A stretch of 64,000 nt of DNA from Methylobacterium sp. Leaf123 (GTDB lineage Bacteria; Pseudomonadota; Alphaproteobacteria; Rhizobiales; Beijerinckiaceae): NCBI RefSeq assembly GCF_001423405.1, contig NZ_LMNS01000001.1:124500-188499 (forward strand), in the 5' to 3' direction. The position numbers and the translations under genes were made by a program. Below are positions 39,762 through 48,477 of the stretch, piece by piece (the first letter of the stretch is position 1; each line of letters starts with the position of its first letter). The notes under the pieces are model-generated. The model worked only from the letters and a program-made list of their open reading frames with translations, had not been told where the DNA came from and searched no databases.

Positions 39762-41612
39762 TCAGCCCTTGGCGGCGGCGCTCTTGTTGCCGCGTTTGAA
39801 CATGCCCTTGAGGTTGTCCCACAACTCCACCTTCACGCCGTTGCGGCGCATGATGACGTATTGCTGGATCACCGAGAGGGTGTTGTTCCAGGCCCAGTAG
39901 ATCACGAGGCCGGCGGGGAACGAGCCGAGCATGAAGGTGAACACGATCGGCATGAAGGCGAAGACCTGCGCCTGGACCGGGTCCGGCGGCGCGGGGTTCA
40001 TCTTCATCTGGATGAACATCGTGATGCCCATGATGATCGGCCACACGCCCAGATGGATCGGGATGTACTCGGGCGGCGTGAACGGAAGCAGGCCGAACAG
40101 GTTGACGATGCTCGTCGGATCGGGCGCGGCGAGGTCCTGAATCCATCCGAAGAACGGCGCGTGCCGCATCTCGATGGTGATGAACAGCACCTTGTAGAGC
40201 GCGAAGAAGACCGGGATCTGGATCAGCACCGGCCAGCAGCCGGCAACCGGATTGATCTTCTCCTTCTTGTACAGCTCCATCATCGCCTGTTGCTGCTTCA
40301 CCCGGTCGTCCTTGTAGCGCTCCCGGATGGAGGTCATCTCCGGCTGCACGGCCTTCATCTTGGCCATGGAGACGTAGGAGCGGTTGGCGATCGGCAGGAA
40401 GAACAGCTTCAGGATCAGCGTCACGAGCAGGATCGAGACGCCGAAATTGCCCAGCAGGTGGAAGAAGAAGTCGAGCGCCCGGAACATCGGCTTGGTCAGG
40501 AACCAGAACCAGCCCCAGTCGATCATCAGGTCGAACTGCTTGATGCCGAGCTCGCGCTCGTAGGCGTTGATCTGGTTGACCTCCTTGGCGCCCGCGAACA
40601 GGCGCTGCGTCGTCGTCGACGACGCGTTCGGCGCCACGGTGACGGCGTCACCGCGCACGGAGGTCTGGTAGATCTTGGTCGCGCCGTCGGTGCGCTCGGT
40701 GAACGCGCCGGTGAAGGGCTTGTTCTGCTCCGGGATCGCGGCGGCGGCCCAGTACTTGTCGGTGATGCCGACCCAGCCGCCGGTCACGTTCGTCCAGGCC
40801 TTGCCCTGCGTGGCGGCGCCGCCATAGGCCGGCTCCTTGCCGACCTTGTCGTAGGTGTATTCCTGCAGGCCGTCAGCGCCGAAGACGCCGATCAGGCCTT
40901 CGTGCAGGACGTAGTAGCCCTGGGTCTGCGGCTTACCCCAGCGCGAGACGAGGCTGTAGGGATAGAGCGTCACCGGGTTGGCCGAGGTGTTCTCCACCTC
41001 GTCGCGCACCGTGAACATGAACTTGTCGTCGACGGCGACGATGCGCTTGAAGACGAGGCCCTGGCCATTCTCCCAGGTCAGCGTCAGCGGCCGTCCGGGC
41101 GCCAGCAGGTCGCCATCCGCCTTCCAGAGGGTGTCGGCGTTGGGCAGTGGGCCCGCATTGGCGCCGACCCAGCCGAACTCGGCATAGTACGGGTTGGCGG
41201 TACCGGTGGGCGAGAGCAGCACGATGCGCGGGCTCTCGTCGCTGACGGTCTCGTGGTAGTTCTTCAGGCTCACATCGTCGATGCGCGCGCCCTTGAGGCC
41301 GATCGAGCCGTAGAGGGCCGGCGTGTCGATGCGGACGCGCGCGGAACGGGCCAGCGCGTCCTCGCGGGAGACGGGCCCCTGCGCCGCGGCGCCCGGCAGC
41401 GTGCCGGGAGCGGGCGCGTTGGGGCTGCCCTCGCGCGGGCTCGGCGACGGGATGCCGTCGGCCGTCTGCGGCGTGCCCGTCTGTGCGGTCTGGCTCTGCG
41501 CCGCCTGTCGCTGCCGCTCGCTGGCCGGCCCGGTGACGAAGTAATGCCAGCCAAGCAGGACCACCAGCGACAAGGCGATGGCGACGAACATGTTCGTCTT
41601 GTCGTTACCCAT
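39762..41612 (-). CDS. yidC: Membrane protein insertase YidC
   Basis: A 616-residue insertase for inner-membrane proteins. There is one N-terminal helix ([19 protein letters not shown]), then a large periplasmic beta domain (about 60-360) preceded by a Gln/Ala/Pro-rich linker. The conserved five-helix core begins at [20 protein letters not shown] and includes [20 protein letters not shown] and [12 protein letters not shown] at the end. Start ATG 41612 (MGNDKTNMF) fits the family. Its first codons overlap the end of rnpA by 8 bases. Confidence 0.97.
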   Translation of the reverse strand: MGNDKTNMFVAIALSLVVLLGWHYFVTGPASERQRQAAQSQTAQTGTPQTADGIPSPSPREGSPNAPAPGTLPGAAAQGPVSREDALARSARVRIDTPALYGSIGLKGARIDDVSLKNYHETVSDESPRIVLLSPTGTANPYYAEFGWVGANAGPLPNADTLWKADGDLLAPGRPLTLTWENGQGLVFKRIVAVDDKFMFTVRDEVENTSANPVTLYPYSLVSRWGKPQTQGYYVLHEGLIGVFGADGLQEYTYDKVGKEPAYGGAATQGKAWTNVTGGWVGITDKYWAAAAIPEQNKPFTGAFTERTDGATKIYQTSVRGDAVTVAPNASSTTTQRLFAGAKEVNQINAYERELGIKQFDLMIDWGWFWFLTKPMFRALDFFFHLLGNFGVSILLVTLILKLFFLPIANRSYVSMAKMKAVQPEMTSIRERYKDDRVKQQQAMMELYKKEKINPVAGCWPVLIQIPVFFALYKVLFITIEMRHAPFFGWIQDLAAPDPTSIVNLFGLLPFTPPEYIPIHLGVWPIIMGITMFIQMKMNPAPPDPVQAQVFAFMPIVFTFMLGSFPAGLVIYWAWNNTLSVIQQYVIMRRNGVKVELWDNLKGMFKRGNKSAAAKG

Positions 41613-42102
41613 CGGTCGATCCGTCAGGCGCTTTCGATGTGGGGGGAAGGGGCGGAGTGCCGCCCACCGGCGCACCACGCCCGGAGCGGGAGCCTCCGCG
41701 TCGCGGCGAGTTCGGCCGGGCGGTGTCGCCGGAGCGCGGCGTGGCCGGGCGCGTCACCGAATGGAGCGCGCGGCGCAGATCCGCGACGAGGCTGTCGAAC
41801 GGGGCGTCGAGGGCAGGGCGTCGGGCGATTACCACGACATCCGCTCCGATCGCAGGCGCATCCGCCGCCACGGCGGCGACGGCGCTGCGCAGGCGTCGCC
41901 GTATCCGGTTGCGTTCGGTCGCATGCCCTACGCGCTTGGTGATGGTGAAGCCGAGGAAGAGGCCCTCGGCGGTCGCGCCGTCGCGCGTCTCGCCCGGATC
42001 GCGCAGGCGCCCTTGGGCGCTCATGCGTTCCGTATGAAAGCGCCGGCCCTGGGCGGCTGCCAGGAAATCCGGGCGCCGCCGGAGACGTCCGATCGTCGGC
42101 AC
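41605..42102 (-). CDS. rnpA: Ribonuclease P protein component
   Basis: A 165-residue RnpA, the protein subunit that helps RNase P cut tRNA leaders. The signature RNR motif is in [18 protein letters not shown], and [17 protein letters not shown] is the N-terminal RNA-contact part. The last 45 residues ([20 protein letters not shown]) are a low-complexity extension not found in short homologues. Its stop lies inside yidC (8-base overlap). Confidence 0.95.
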   Translation of the reverse strand: MPTIGRLRRRPDFLAAAQGRRFHTERMSAQGRLRDPGETRDGATAEGLFLGFTITKRVGHATERNRIRRRLRSAVAAVAADAPAIGADVVVIARRPALDAPFDSLVADLRRALHSVTRPATPRSGDTARPNSPRRGGSRSGRGAPVGGTPPLPPTSKAPDGSTDG

Positions 42103-42177
42103 GGGCGCTCCGATCCCGATTCGCGGGCTCGTGTTGCGAGAGGCGGCGTCGCGCGAAGGGCGGCGCCGCGGGACGTA

Positions 42178-42312
42178 TCAGGCCGAGAGGCGCTTGCGGC
42201 CGTGCGCGCGGCGGGCCGCGATGACCTTGCGGCCGCCGGCGGTGGCCATGCGGGCGCGGAAGCCGTGGCGGCGCTTCCGAACGAGCTTGCTGGGCTGATA
42301 GGTTCTCTTCAT
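42178..42312 (-). CDS. rpmH: 50S ribosomal protein L34
   Basis: A 44-residue, strongly basic protein with the L34 signature [20 protein letters not shown] and the conserved ending [18 protein letters not shown]. Start ATG 42312; the frame is open upstream but only this start gives L34. First gene of the rpmH–rnpA–yidC block, with a strong candidate promoter at 42446-42474. Confidence 0.98.
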   Translation of the reverse strand: MKRTYQPSKLVRKRRHGFRARMATAGGRKVIAARRAHGRKRLSA

Positions 42313-42445
42313 GGTCGGTCTCCGGCGGCCGAGGTATCGACCCGGCGGCGCTGCCGATGAGCGCGCGGACCGTGCGTGAACCTCGAAATGGGATCTGCAA
42401 ACGCGAAGGGCGCCCGGAACGGGGCGCCGCTTCGCAATGGCGCGG

Positions 42446-42474
42446 CTTATGGCGGAGGGGGCGCCGCAAGTCAA
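42446..42474 (-). promoter_or_regulatory. Candidate rpmH promoter
   Basis: On the minus strand TTGACT (42469-42474) and CATAAG (42446-42451) are separated by exactly 17 bases, a good match to the housekeeping sigma factor. It lies 134 bases before the rpmH start codon. Confidence 0.55.
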
Positions 42475-42647
42475 TGACGGCGCCCGGCCCGTGACGCCAC
42501 CGTCAGCCGGTGCGCTGCCCTGAGCGATTTCGATGCCGATTCGACCGGTCGTGTTGGCTATCGAACCGCAACTCTGCGTTCGCGCCTGTCCCGATTTGGG
42601 TCTTCGCGAGCGTAGGCCGTTGATTCTCGCAGGCCGTGGCTGGGCTC

Positions 42648-42662
42648 TTAACGCGGCGTTAA
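42648..42662 (+). promoter_or_regulatory. CtrA-type box TTAA-N7-TTAA near rcdA
   Basis: TTAA-CGCGGCG-TTAA followed by CC is an exact full CtrA consensus; the 15 bases are also a palindrome around one central G. It lies upstream of a terminated short transcript unit and 309 bases before rcdA. Confidence 0.65.
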
Positions 42663-42684
42663 CCTTTCCGTTCTACAAAGAAGC

Positions 42685-42788
42685 ACATCCAGATTGTCTG
42701 GATCCTGATTGGGATCTCTTTCCAGTCTGATTGATGCCTCCCTGTAAGACTCACGAAAGCCGCTCCTCTCGGGGCGGCTTCTTTTTTT
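42685..42788 (+). ncRNA. Candidate CtrA-linked small RNA of about 100 nt
   Basis: Downstream of the CtrA box, TCTACA near 42672 could be the -10 element. The segment then has a perfect 7-bp hairpin ATCCAGA-TTG-TCTGGAT (42687-42703) and ends in a strong terminator. It is visibly poorer in GC than its surroundings and has no credible frame. The 5' end is an estimate. Caulobacter has a CtrA-dependent small RNA, CcnA, but no homology to it is shown here. Confidence 0.4.
42757..42788 (+). terminator. Strong intrinsic terminator with no gene before it
   Basis: AAGCCGC (42757-42763) pairs with GCGGCTT (42774-42780), and CC/GG pairs extend the stem. CTTTTTTT follows directly. It points along the plus strand, where no protein gene lies upstream. 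Confidence 0.85.
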
Positions 42789-42970
42789 GCCTCTGGGCGC
42801 ATGCGCAGCGCCGCGCTCGCGGGCGTCGTGCCGGCCGGCGCCATTAACCTTAAAAAGACGTGAACCTCCTTTCGGCTCGCGTTCGGCGCTACACTTGCCC
42901 CACTGGCCGCATTCGCACCGACATCGTCCCGATCCGGGGCAGATGGTTCGCTGGCGGTACAGGAGGCAGG

Positions 42971-43504
42971 ATGACCGAGTTCGACGTGACGTTCCGGGAC
43001 GATCGCGAGTGGGTGAGCTTCGGCGAGTCCTACGTGACCTCGGAAGGCTTCAAGACCCTGTTCCGCGAGGGCATGCTGCTGGTCGAGGAGACCGCGGCCT
43101 ATCTCGACGGGGAAGGGCGCTCTGAATCGCGGCTGATCTCCCGCGATGCCACGCTCGCTTATGCCAGCGAGAGCATGCGCCTTACGACCCGGCTGATGCA
43201 GATCGCCTCATGGCTGCTGGTGCAGCGCGCGGTCTCCGAGGGTGAGATCTCGCTGGTGCAGGCCCAGGAAGAGAAGACCCGCGTCAAGCTCGCCGAGCCG
43301 GAGCGCGCTTTGCCCGATGCCGGCGAGGCCTTCACCGACCTGCCGCTGCGGCTTCAGGATCTTGTGCGCCGCTCGCGCCGCCTGCACACGCGCATCCTCC
43401 ACCTCGATGCGCTGATCAGCGAGGATCGCCCTGCTCCGATGCCGCGGGAAAGCCCGGTGACCGCCCAGTTCGGCCGTCTGCGCGCCGCGTTCGGCGGAGA
43501 GTAG
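42971..43504 (+). CDS. rcdA: RcdA, ClpXP adaptor for CtrA degradation (DUF1465)
   Basis: A 177-residue helical protein of the RcdA/DUF1465 family. In Caulobacter RcdA works with CpdR and PopA to deliver CtrA to ClpXP. The hallmark segments here are FGESYVTSEGFKTLFREGM, VEETAAYLDGEGR, YASESMRLTTRLMQIASWLL and VQRAVSEGEISLVQAQEEK. Start ATG 42971 has a near-ideal ribosome binding site (AGGAGG). A CtrA-type box and a terminated RNA unit lie upstream; caulobacter rcdA is known to be CtrA-activated, so feedback is plausible. Confidence 0.92.
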   Translation: MTEFDVTFRDDREWVSFGESYVTSEGFKTLFREGMLLVEETAAYLDGEGRSESRLISRDATLAYASESMRLTTRLMQIASWLLVQRAVSEGEISLVQAQEEKTRVKLAEPERALPDAGEAFTDLPLRLQDLVRRSRRLHTRILHLDALISEDRPAPMPRESPVTAQFGRLRAAFGGE

Positions 43505-43840
43505 TTTTTTGATGTCTCCGCCCCGATCCGGCCCGCATTCCGGGCTGGATCCGGAGCGCGACACGCTTGCCGCGCGGCATAGGGCGCGCGGGCTGATGCC
43601 CCGACCCGGATTTTTCGAGCCAAATTATTTTGGCCGAATCGCTTTGCCGTTCGGCCGGCAGCAGGGGCGCAGGCCGTTGGCCGCGCGTCGTCGCCCGATG
43701 GTGCGGATGTGGTTCAGCCTGCCGCCCGATCCGCCGACACCGCCCGCGCGGGCTTTTCCGTCAGATCGTCCGCACAAACGAAAACGGCGCCGCAAGCGGC
43801 GCCGTCTGGTCGATTCGGGCTCGCGCCCAAATCCGAACAA
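43505..43840. other. Convergent region between rcdA and rpmE
   Basis: These 336 bases hold a 16-bp AT-rich inverted repeat, GCCAAA-TTAT-TTTGGC (43619-43634), and the rpmE terminator at the right end. No gene seen. Confidence 0.55.
43774..43805 (-). terminator. Intrinsic terminator of rpmE
   Basis: On the minus strand ACGGCGCCGC pairs perfectly with GCGGCGCCGT over a tiny loop and is followed by TTTTCGTTTGT. It lies 36 bases after the rpmE stop. Confidence 0.85.
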
Positions 43841-44095
43841 TCACTTCTTGCCGAAGCCGAGGCCGCCGAAGCGCGAGTTGAAGCGCGAGACGCGCCCGCC
43901 GCGATCCAGCATCTTCTGCTCGCCGCCGGTCCAGGCCGGGTGCGTAGAGGGGTCGATGTCCAGGTTCAGGACGTCGCCTTCCTTGCCGTAGGTCGAGCGG
44001 GTCTTGTAGTCGGAGCCATCGGTCATCACGACCTTGATGAAGTGGTAGTCGGGGTGCTCGGTCCCCTTGGCCTTGGCGGCCTCGTTCTTTGCCAT
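43841..44095 (-). CDS. rpmE: 50S ribosomal protein L31
   Basis: An 84-residue L31. [40 protein letters not shown] and the end AWTGG...[14 protein letters not shown] are diagnostic. The protein has no cysteine, so it is the zinc-free type. Start ATG 44095 ([11 protein letters not shown]) was chosen over an upstream in-frame ATG at 44134. Monocistronic with its own terminator. Confidence 0.96.
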   Translation of the reverse strand: MAKNEAAKAKGTEHPDYHFIKVVMTDGSDYKTRSTYGKEGDVLNLDIDPSTHPAWTGGEQKMLDRGGRVSRFNSRFGGLGFGKK

Positions 44096-44383
44096 GACGA
44101 ATTCCTGAGGTAGCACGCCGACCAGCCCCGCCACTCAGGGGAGGAGCCAGGGGCAAAACATCGCGCGCATTCCGATGAAGGCGCGCCTATACCTCAGCCT
44201 CGGACGAGGGACAAGAGAGCGCGGGCGCATCGGCGGTTTTCCGCGAAACGATGACCGGGAGATCGGCCGCGTCCCGCCCGCGGGTCCGGCCCGAACTGGA
44301 AATCCGGGCGGTCGCTGCGTATGCGAGGGTTCCCGGCAAAGACGACACGACAGAAACGGAACGGGACGAAACGATGTCGAGGA

Positions 44384-46243
44384 ATGATGGCCCGAAAGCG
44401 TGATGCGTCGTCCGGCATAGGGGACGATCCGCAGGCGGCTCTCCGGGGGCGGGCGCCGCTCGGAGCCCTCAAGCCGCTGATTCCCTTCGCGAGCCGCTAC
44501 CGGGGCCGCATCCTCGCTGCGCTGATCTCGCTGATCGCGGCGTCGGGTGCGACGCTCGTCGTGCCGATCGCGATTCGCCGGGTGATCGACCACGGCTTCT
44601 CGCCGGAGGGGCAGGCCCTCATCAATTCCTACTTCCTGGCTTTGCTCGTGGTGGTGGCGGTGCTCGCGGTGTCGAGCGCGGGCCGCTATTATTCGGTGGT
44701 GACGCTGGGCGAGCGGGTCGTTGCGGATCTGCGCTCGGCCGTGTTCGCGCGGCTGACGAGCCTCGACCCGACCTTCTTCGACAAGTCGCAATCCGGCGAG
44801 ATCGTCTCGCGGCTCACGGCGGACGCCACGCAGGTCAAGGCGGTGTTCGGGGTCTCGATCTCGATCCTGCTGCGCAACCTGTTCCTGTTCGTCGGCGCCG
44901 TGGTGATGATGGTCTGGACGAGCCCCGGCCTGTCGATCCTGGTGCTCGCCGCGATTCCGCTCATCGTGTTTCCGCTGATCCTGTCGGGCCGCGGCGTGCG
45001 GCGGCGCTCGCGCGCGGCGCAGGACCGGCTTGCCGATGCCTCGGCCTATGCGGCGGAAGCCGTCGGGGCGGTGCGCACCATGCAGGCCTTCGGCATGGGC
45101 CGCGCCACCGCCGAGCGCTTCGCCGAAGCCTCGGAGAACGCCTACCGGGCGGCGCGGGTCTCGATCACGGCCCGCGCCCTGCTCACCGGTGTCGCGATCT
45201 TCCTGATCTCGGCCTCGGTCGTCGGCGTGATGTGGTACGGCGCCAAGGGCGTGCTCGCGGGCACCACCAGCGCCGGCCAGCTCTCGCAATTCGTGCTCTA
45301 CGCCGTGTTCGGCGCCAGCGCGCTCGGCCAGCTCTCCGAAGTCTACGGCGAACTCGCCCAGGCCGCGGGCGCGGCCGAGCGGCTCGGCGAAATCCTGGCC
45401 GCCGAGCCGGCGATCCAGTCGCCCGCGCACCCCGTCGCGCTGCCGAGCCCGGCCCGCGGCGCGGTCGCGTTCGAGGCGGTGCGCTTCCGCTACCCGACCC
45501 GGCCCGAACACGCGGCCCTCGACGGCATCTCCTTCACCGCCGCGCCCGGCGAGCGCATCGCCCTCGTCGGCCCCTCGGGGGCCGGCAAGACCACGGTGCT
45601 GCAATTGCTTCTGCGCTTCTACGATCCGGACGAGGGGCGCGTGACGATCGACGGCGTGCCCCTGCCGCAGGCCGATCTCGATGCCCTGCGCGCCCGCCTC
45701 TCCCTGGTGCCGCAGGATCCGGTGGTGTTCTCCGGCACGGTTCTGGACAACATCCGCTATGGGCGCCCTGGCGCCAGCGAGGCGGAGGTCGAGGAGGCCG
45801 CCCGGCTCGCCAATGCCGACGGCTTCGTCCGCGCCCTGCCGCAGGGCTACGCGACGTTGCTCGGCGAGCGCGGCACCACGCTCTCGGGCGGGCAGCGCCA
45901 GCGCATCGCCATCGCCCGCGCCATCCTCAAGGACGCGCCGGTCCTGCTGCTCGACGAGGCGACCTCGGCGCTCGATGCCGAGAGCGAGCGCGCGGTGCAG
46001 AACGCCCTCGACCGGCTGATGCAGGGCCGCACCACGCTGGTGATCGCCCACCGGCTCGCGACCATCCGCGCGGCCGACCGCATCCTCGTCTTCGACGGCG
46101 GCAAGATCGTCGAGGAGGGCACCCACGAGACCCTGCTCGCCCGCGGCGCCCTCTACGCGCAGCTCGCGAGCCTGCAATTCGCCGACAGCTTCGATGACAG
46201 CGCCCGGGCGCGCGACCCGCGCCCGAAACACGCTGCGGAGTAA
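44384..46243 (+). CDS. MsbA-type ABC exporter (fused membrane and ATPase domains)
   Basis: A 619-residue half-transporter that should work as a homodimer in the inner membrane. The six-helix domain (about 30-330) begins at LIPFASRYRGRILAALISLI. The ATPase domain has Walker A ALVGPSGAGKTTVLQLL, Q-loop VPQDPVVFSG, signature TTLSGGQRQRIAIARA, Walker B VLLLDEATSALD and the switch histidine in VIAHRLAT. Likely substrates are lipids or drugs. Two tandem ATG codons (44384, 44387) are possible starts. A perfect 15-bp hairpin (family B) follows the stop. Confidence 0.93.
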   Translation: MMARKRDASSGIGDDPQAALRGRAPLGALKPLIPFASRYRGRILAALISLIAASGATLVVPIAIRRVIDHGFSPEGQALINSYFLALLVVVAVLAVSSAGRYYSVVTLGERVVADLRSAVFARLTSLDPTFFDKSQSGEIVSRLTADATQVKAVFGVSISILLRNLFLFVGAVVMMVWTSPGLSILVLAAIPLIVFPLILSGRGVRRRSRAAQDRLADASAYAAEAVGAVRTMQAFGMGRATAERFAEASENAYRAARVSITARALLTGVAIFLISASVVGVMWYGAKGVLAGTTSAGQLSQFVLYAVFGASALGQLSEVYGELAQAAGAAERLGEILAAEPAIQSPAHPVALPSPARGAVAFEAVRFRYPTRPEHAALDGISFTAAPGERIALVGPSGAGKTTVLQLLLRFYDPDEGRVTIDGVPLPQADLDALRARLSLVPQDPVVFSGTVLDNIRYGRPGASEAEVEEAARLANADGFVRALPQGYATLLGERGTTLSGGQRQRIAIARAILKDAPVLLLDEATSALDAESERAVQNALDRLMQGRTTLVIAHRLATIRAADRILVFDGGKIVEEGTHETLLARGALYAQLASLQFADSFDDSARARDPRPKHAAE

Positions 46244-46244
46244 A

Positions 46245-46285
46245 GCCTCCTCCCGAAAGGTGGTTTCCGGCTTTCGGGAGGAGGC
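46245..46285. repeat. Intergenic hairpin repeat, family B, copy 4
   Basis: GCCTCCTCCCGAAAG (46245-46259) and CTTTCGGGAGGAGGC (46271-46285) are perfectly complementary over 15 bp with loop GTGGTTTCCGG. It sits between the ABC exporter and the desulfhydrase gene, immediately after the exporter stop. Confidence 0.85.
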
Positions 46286-46308
46286 TCTGACGCACACGGA
46301 GGCGATCG

Positions 46309-47316
46309 ATGGATCTCACCCGCTTCCCCCGCGTCGCGCTCACCGATGGGCCGACGCCGATTCACTCGCTCGACCGTCTCTCGACCCATCTCGGGCCCGA
46401 GCTGAACGGCGTGCGCCTGTTCGTGAAGCGCGACGACATCGGCCCGGTGGGTTTGGGCGGCAACAAGCTGCGCAAGCTCGAATTCCTGCTCGGTCAGGCA
46501 CTGGCGGAGCGGGCCGACACGGTGATCACCGTCGGTGCGCTGCAATCGAACCACGCCCGCCTCACTGCCGCCTCCGCCGCGCGGATGGGGCTCGCCTGCG
46601 AACTGTTCCTCACCCGCAGCGTCCCGCGGGAGGACCTCGACTACACCACCAACGGCAACCGGCTGCTGCAGGATCTGTTCGGCGCCCATGTCCACATTCT
46701 GCCCGGCGAGGCGGACTCACTGGCGCAGGCCGAGGCGCGGGCGGAGGAGTTGAGGGCGGAGGGGCGGCGCGTCTACGTCTTCCCGTCCGGCGGGTCGAGC
46801 CCACTCGGCTGTCTCGGCTATGCGGCTTGCGCCGCCGAGATCCTGGAGCAAGCGGCCAATCTCGGCCTCGCCTTCGCCCGCATCGTCGTGCCGAACGGCA
46901 GCTCCGGCACCCATGCGGGGCTCGCCGCCGGCCTCGCCGCCGCCGGCCGCGACCCGCATCTGGCCCAGTCCTACACGGTGCTCGCCCCCGAGCCGGAAGC
47001 GACGGCCGCAACGCTGACCAGGGCCCGCGACACCCTCGCGCTGATCGATGGCAGCCAGACGCTCGCCGACGACGCCATCCGCGTGGACGGCGCCCATCGC
47101 GGGCCGGGCTACGGCATTCCGACCGAGGGCATGCGCGAGGGAGTGCGGCTGATGGCGCGCACGGAAGGGCTGCTGCTCGACCCCGTCTACAGCGGCAAGG
47201 CGTTCGCCGGGCTTCTCCACGACGTGCGCGCTGGCCTCTACGAGCGCGGCGCGGCAGTGCTCTTCGTGATGACCGGCGGTGTGCCGGGGCTGTTCGCGTA
47301 TCGGAGCGAGTTTTAG
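46309..47316 (+). CDS. D-cysteine desulfhydrase / ACC deaminase family PLP enzyme
   Basis: A 335-residue fold-type II PLP enzyme. The Schiff-base lysine is K53 in GPVGLGGNKLRKLEFLL. QSNHARLTAASAARMG (80-95) binds the substrate carboxylate and cofactor, and FPSGGSSPLGCLGY and VPNGSSGTHAGLAAG hold the phosphate. Sequence style favours D-cysteine desulfhydrase (pyruvate, sulfide and ammonia from D-cysteine), but ACC deaminase cannot be excluded without the key active-site comparison; plant-associated Methylobacterium do carry ACC deaminases. Monocistronic behind a family B hairpin. Confidence 0.85.
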   Translation: MDLTRFPRVALTDGPTPIHSLDRLSTHLGPELNGVRLFVKRDDIGPVGLGGNKLRKLEFLLGQALAERADTVITVGALQSNHARLTAASAARMGLACELFLTRSVPREDLDYTTNGNRLLQDLFGAHVHILPGEADSLAQAEARAEELRAEGRRVYVFPSGGSSPLGCLGYAACAAEILEQAANLGLAFARIVVPNGSSGTHAGLAAGLAAAGRDPHLAQSYTVLAPEPEATAATLTRARDTLALIDGSQTLADDAIRVDGAHRGPGYGIPTEGMREGVRLMARTEGLLLDPVYSGKAFAGLLHDVRAGLYERGAAVLFVMTGGVPGLFAYRSEF

Positions 47317-47325
47317 CGGTCTCGA

Positions 47326-47455
47326 CCCTCCCCCTCTGCGGGGGGAGGGTGCCCGCCGAGCGGGCGGGAGAGGGGTGGCTCAGGTCTTTCTGGAAGCGGC
47401 GCTCCCCTCACCCGACCCCCTTTGGGGGCCACCCTCTCCCGCAGAGGGGAGAGGG
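47326..47455. repeat. Palindromic intergenic repeat, family C
   Basis: The left part CCCTCCCCCTCTGCGGGGGG and the right part CCCTCTCCCGCAGAGGGGAG are inverted relatives, with CGCCGAGCGGGCG and CCCCCTTTGGGGG stems inside. A GC-rich fragment of similar style lies at 39533-39563. Confidence 0.75.
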
Positions 47456-47463
47456 ATTCGCTC

Positions 47464-48477
47464 TCACCGCTCCGTCAGCTTCATCTCGATCCGGCGATTT
47501 CGGGAATAGGCTTCCTCGCTCGTTCCCGAATCGAGCGGCTGGAACTCGCCGAAGGCGCCGGCCAGGAGGCGCTGCGGCGGAAGGCCCTTGCTCCGCAGGT
47601 ACTGCACCACGGCGATGGCGCGCGATGCCGACAGCGCCCAGTTCGAAGGAAACTGCGCCGACTGGATCGGCCGCGCATCGGTGTGGCCATCGACCCGCAG
47701 AACCCAGGGGATGTCGGCGGGGATCTCCCGCGCGATGTCGAGGATCGCTCCGGCGATCCGGTCGAGTTCCGGCCCGGCCTCGGGCTTCAGCGCGGCGGAG
47801 CCGGCGGCGAACAGCACCTCGGATTGCAGCACGAAGCGGTCGCCGACGATGCGGACATCCGTGCGGCTGCCGATGACTTGGCGCAGCCGCCCGAAGAAGT
47901 CGGAGCGGTAGCGGGCGAGTTCCTGAACCCGCTGGGCGAGCGCCACATTGAGGCGGCTGCCGAGTTCGGCGATGCGGGCTTGGCTCTCCCGGTCGCGGGA
48001 TTCCGAGGCCGCCAGCGCGTCCTCCAACGCCGCGAGTTGCCGGCGCAGGGCCCGGATCTGCTCGTTGAGCAACTCGACCTGATTCTGGGCCCGCTGCGTC
48101 GCGCCGCGCTCGGCCGCGAGCTGGGCATCGACGTCGGCGCTCTTGCCCTGGGCCGCCTCGCTGGCATCGGTCAGCGCCCGGAGCCGGTCGCGCTCGGCTT
48201 CCGTGGCGGTCAGGGTGTTGCGCAGGCCGGAGGCCGCCTCTTCCTGGGCGCGGCGGCTGGAACGCTCCAACGCTAATAGGTCGGTGAGGTCGGCGATCTG
48301 GCGGTTGAGGCGGGTGAGCACCGCGTCGCGCCCGGTCAGCTCCTGCGAGAGGAAGAACTGCCCCACCACGAAGACGGTGAGCAGGAAGACGACGGCGAGC
48401 AGGAGCGTCGCCAGCGCGTCGACATAGCCCGGCCAGACGTTCAGGCTGCGCTGCGAGCGCGCGCGAGCGGACGCCAT
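47464..48477 (-). CDS. MotB/OmpA-like peptidoglycan-binding membrane protein
   Basis: A 337-residue protein. One N-terminal membrane helix (VDALATLLLAVVFLLTVFVV) is followed by a long periplasmic coiled coil (about 50-190) and a C-terminal OmpA domain (220-337). Peptidoglycan-binding features are RVDGHTDARPI, NWALSASRAIAVVQYL and YSRNRRIEMKL. The layout is that of a MotB-type stator anchor, but the helix lacks an obvious proton-carrying pattern beyond D20 in the YVDALATLL segment. The start codon abuts the stop of the MotA/TolQ-like gene (TAG directly before ATG), so the two form one machine. Confidence 0.9.
   Translation of the reverse strand: MASARARSQRSLNVWPGYVDALATLLLAVVFLLTVFVVGQFFLSQELTGRDAVLTRLNRQIADLTDLLALERSSRRAQEEAASGLRNTLTATEAERDRLRALTDASEAAQGKSADVDAQLAAERGATQRAQNQVELLNEQIRALRRQLAALEDALAASESRDRESQARIAELGSRLNVALAQRVQELARYRSDFFGRLRQVIGSRTDVRIVGDRFVLQSEVLFAAGSAALKPEAGPELDRIAGAILDIAREIPADIPWVLRVDGHTDARPIQSAQFPSNWALSASRAIAVVQYLRSKGLPPQRLLAGAFGEFQPLDSGTSEEAYSRNRRIEMKLTER

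Larger units (their letters stand above)
42313..42970. other. 658-base region between rpmH and rcdA
   Basis: It holds, from left: the rpmH leader and promoter (minus strand), an AT-richer segment with a CtrA-type box (42648-42662), a candidate small RNA ending in an intrinsic terminator (42757-42788), and the rcdA leader, with TTAACCTTAA at 42844-42853 and the ribosome binding site AGGAGG. A 65-codon frame at 42533-42730 has poor third-position GC and is not called. Confidence 0.7.

Noticed and set aside
42533..42730. 65-codon plus-strand frame between rpmH and rcdA
   Set aside because: Third codon positions are not GC-rich, unlike every real gene here. It has no ribosome binding site worth noting, and the CtrA box and hairpin fit an RNA unit better.
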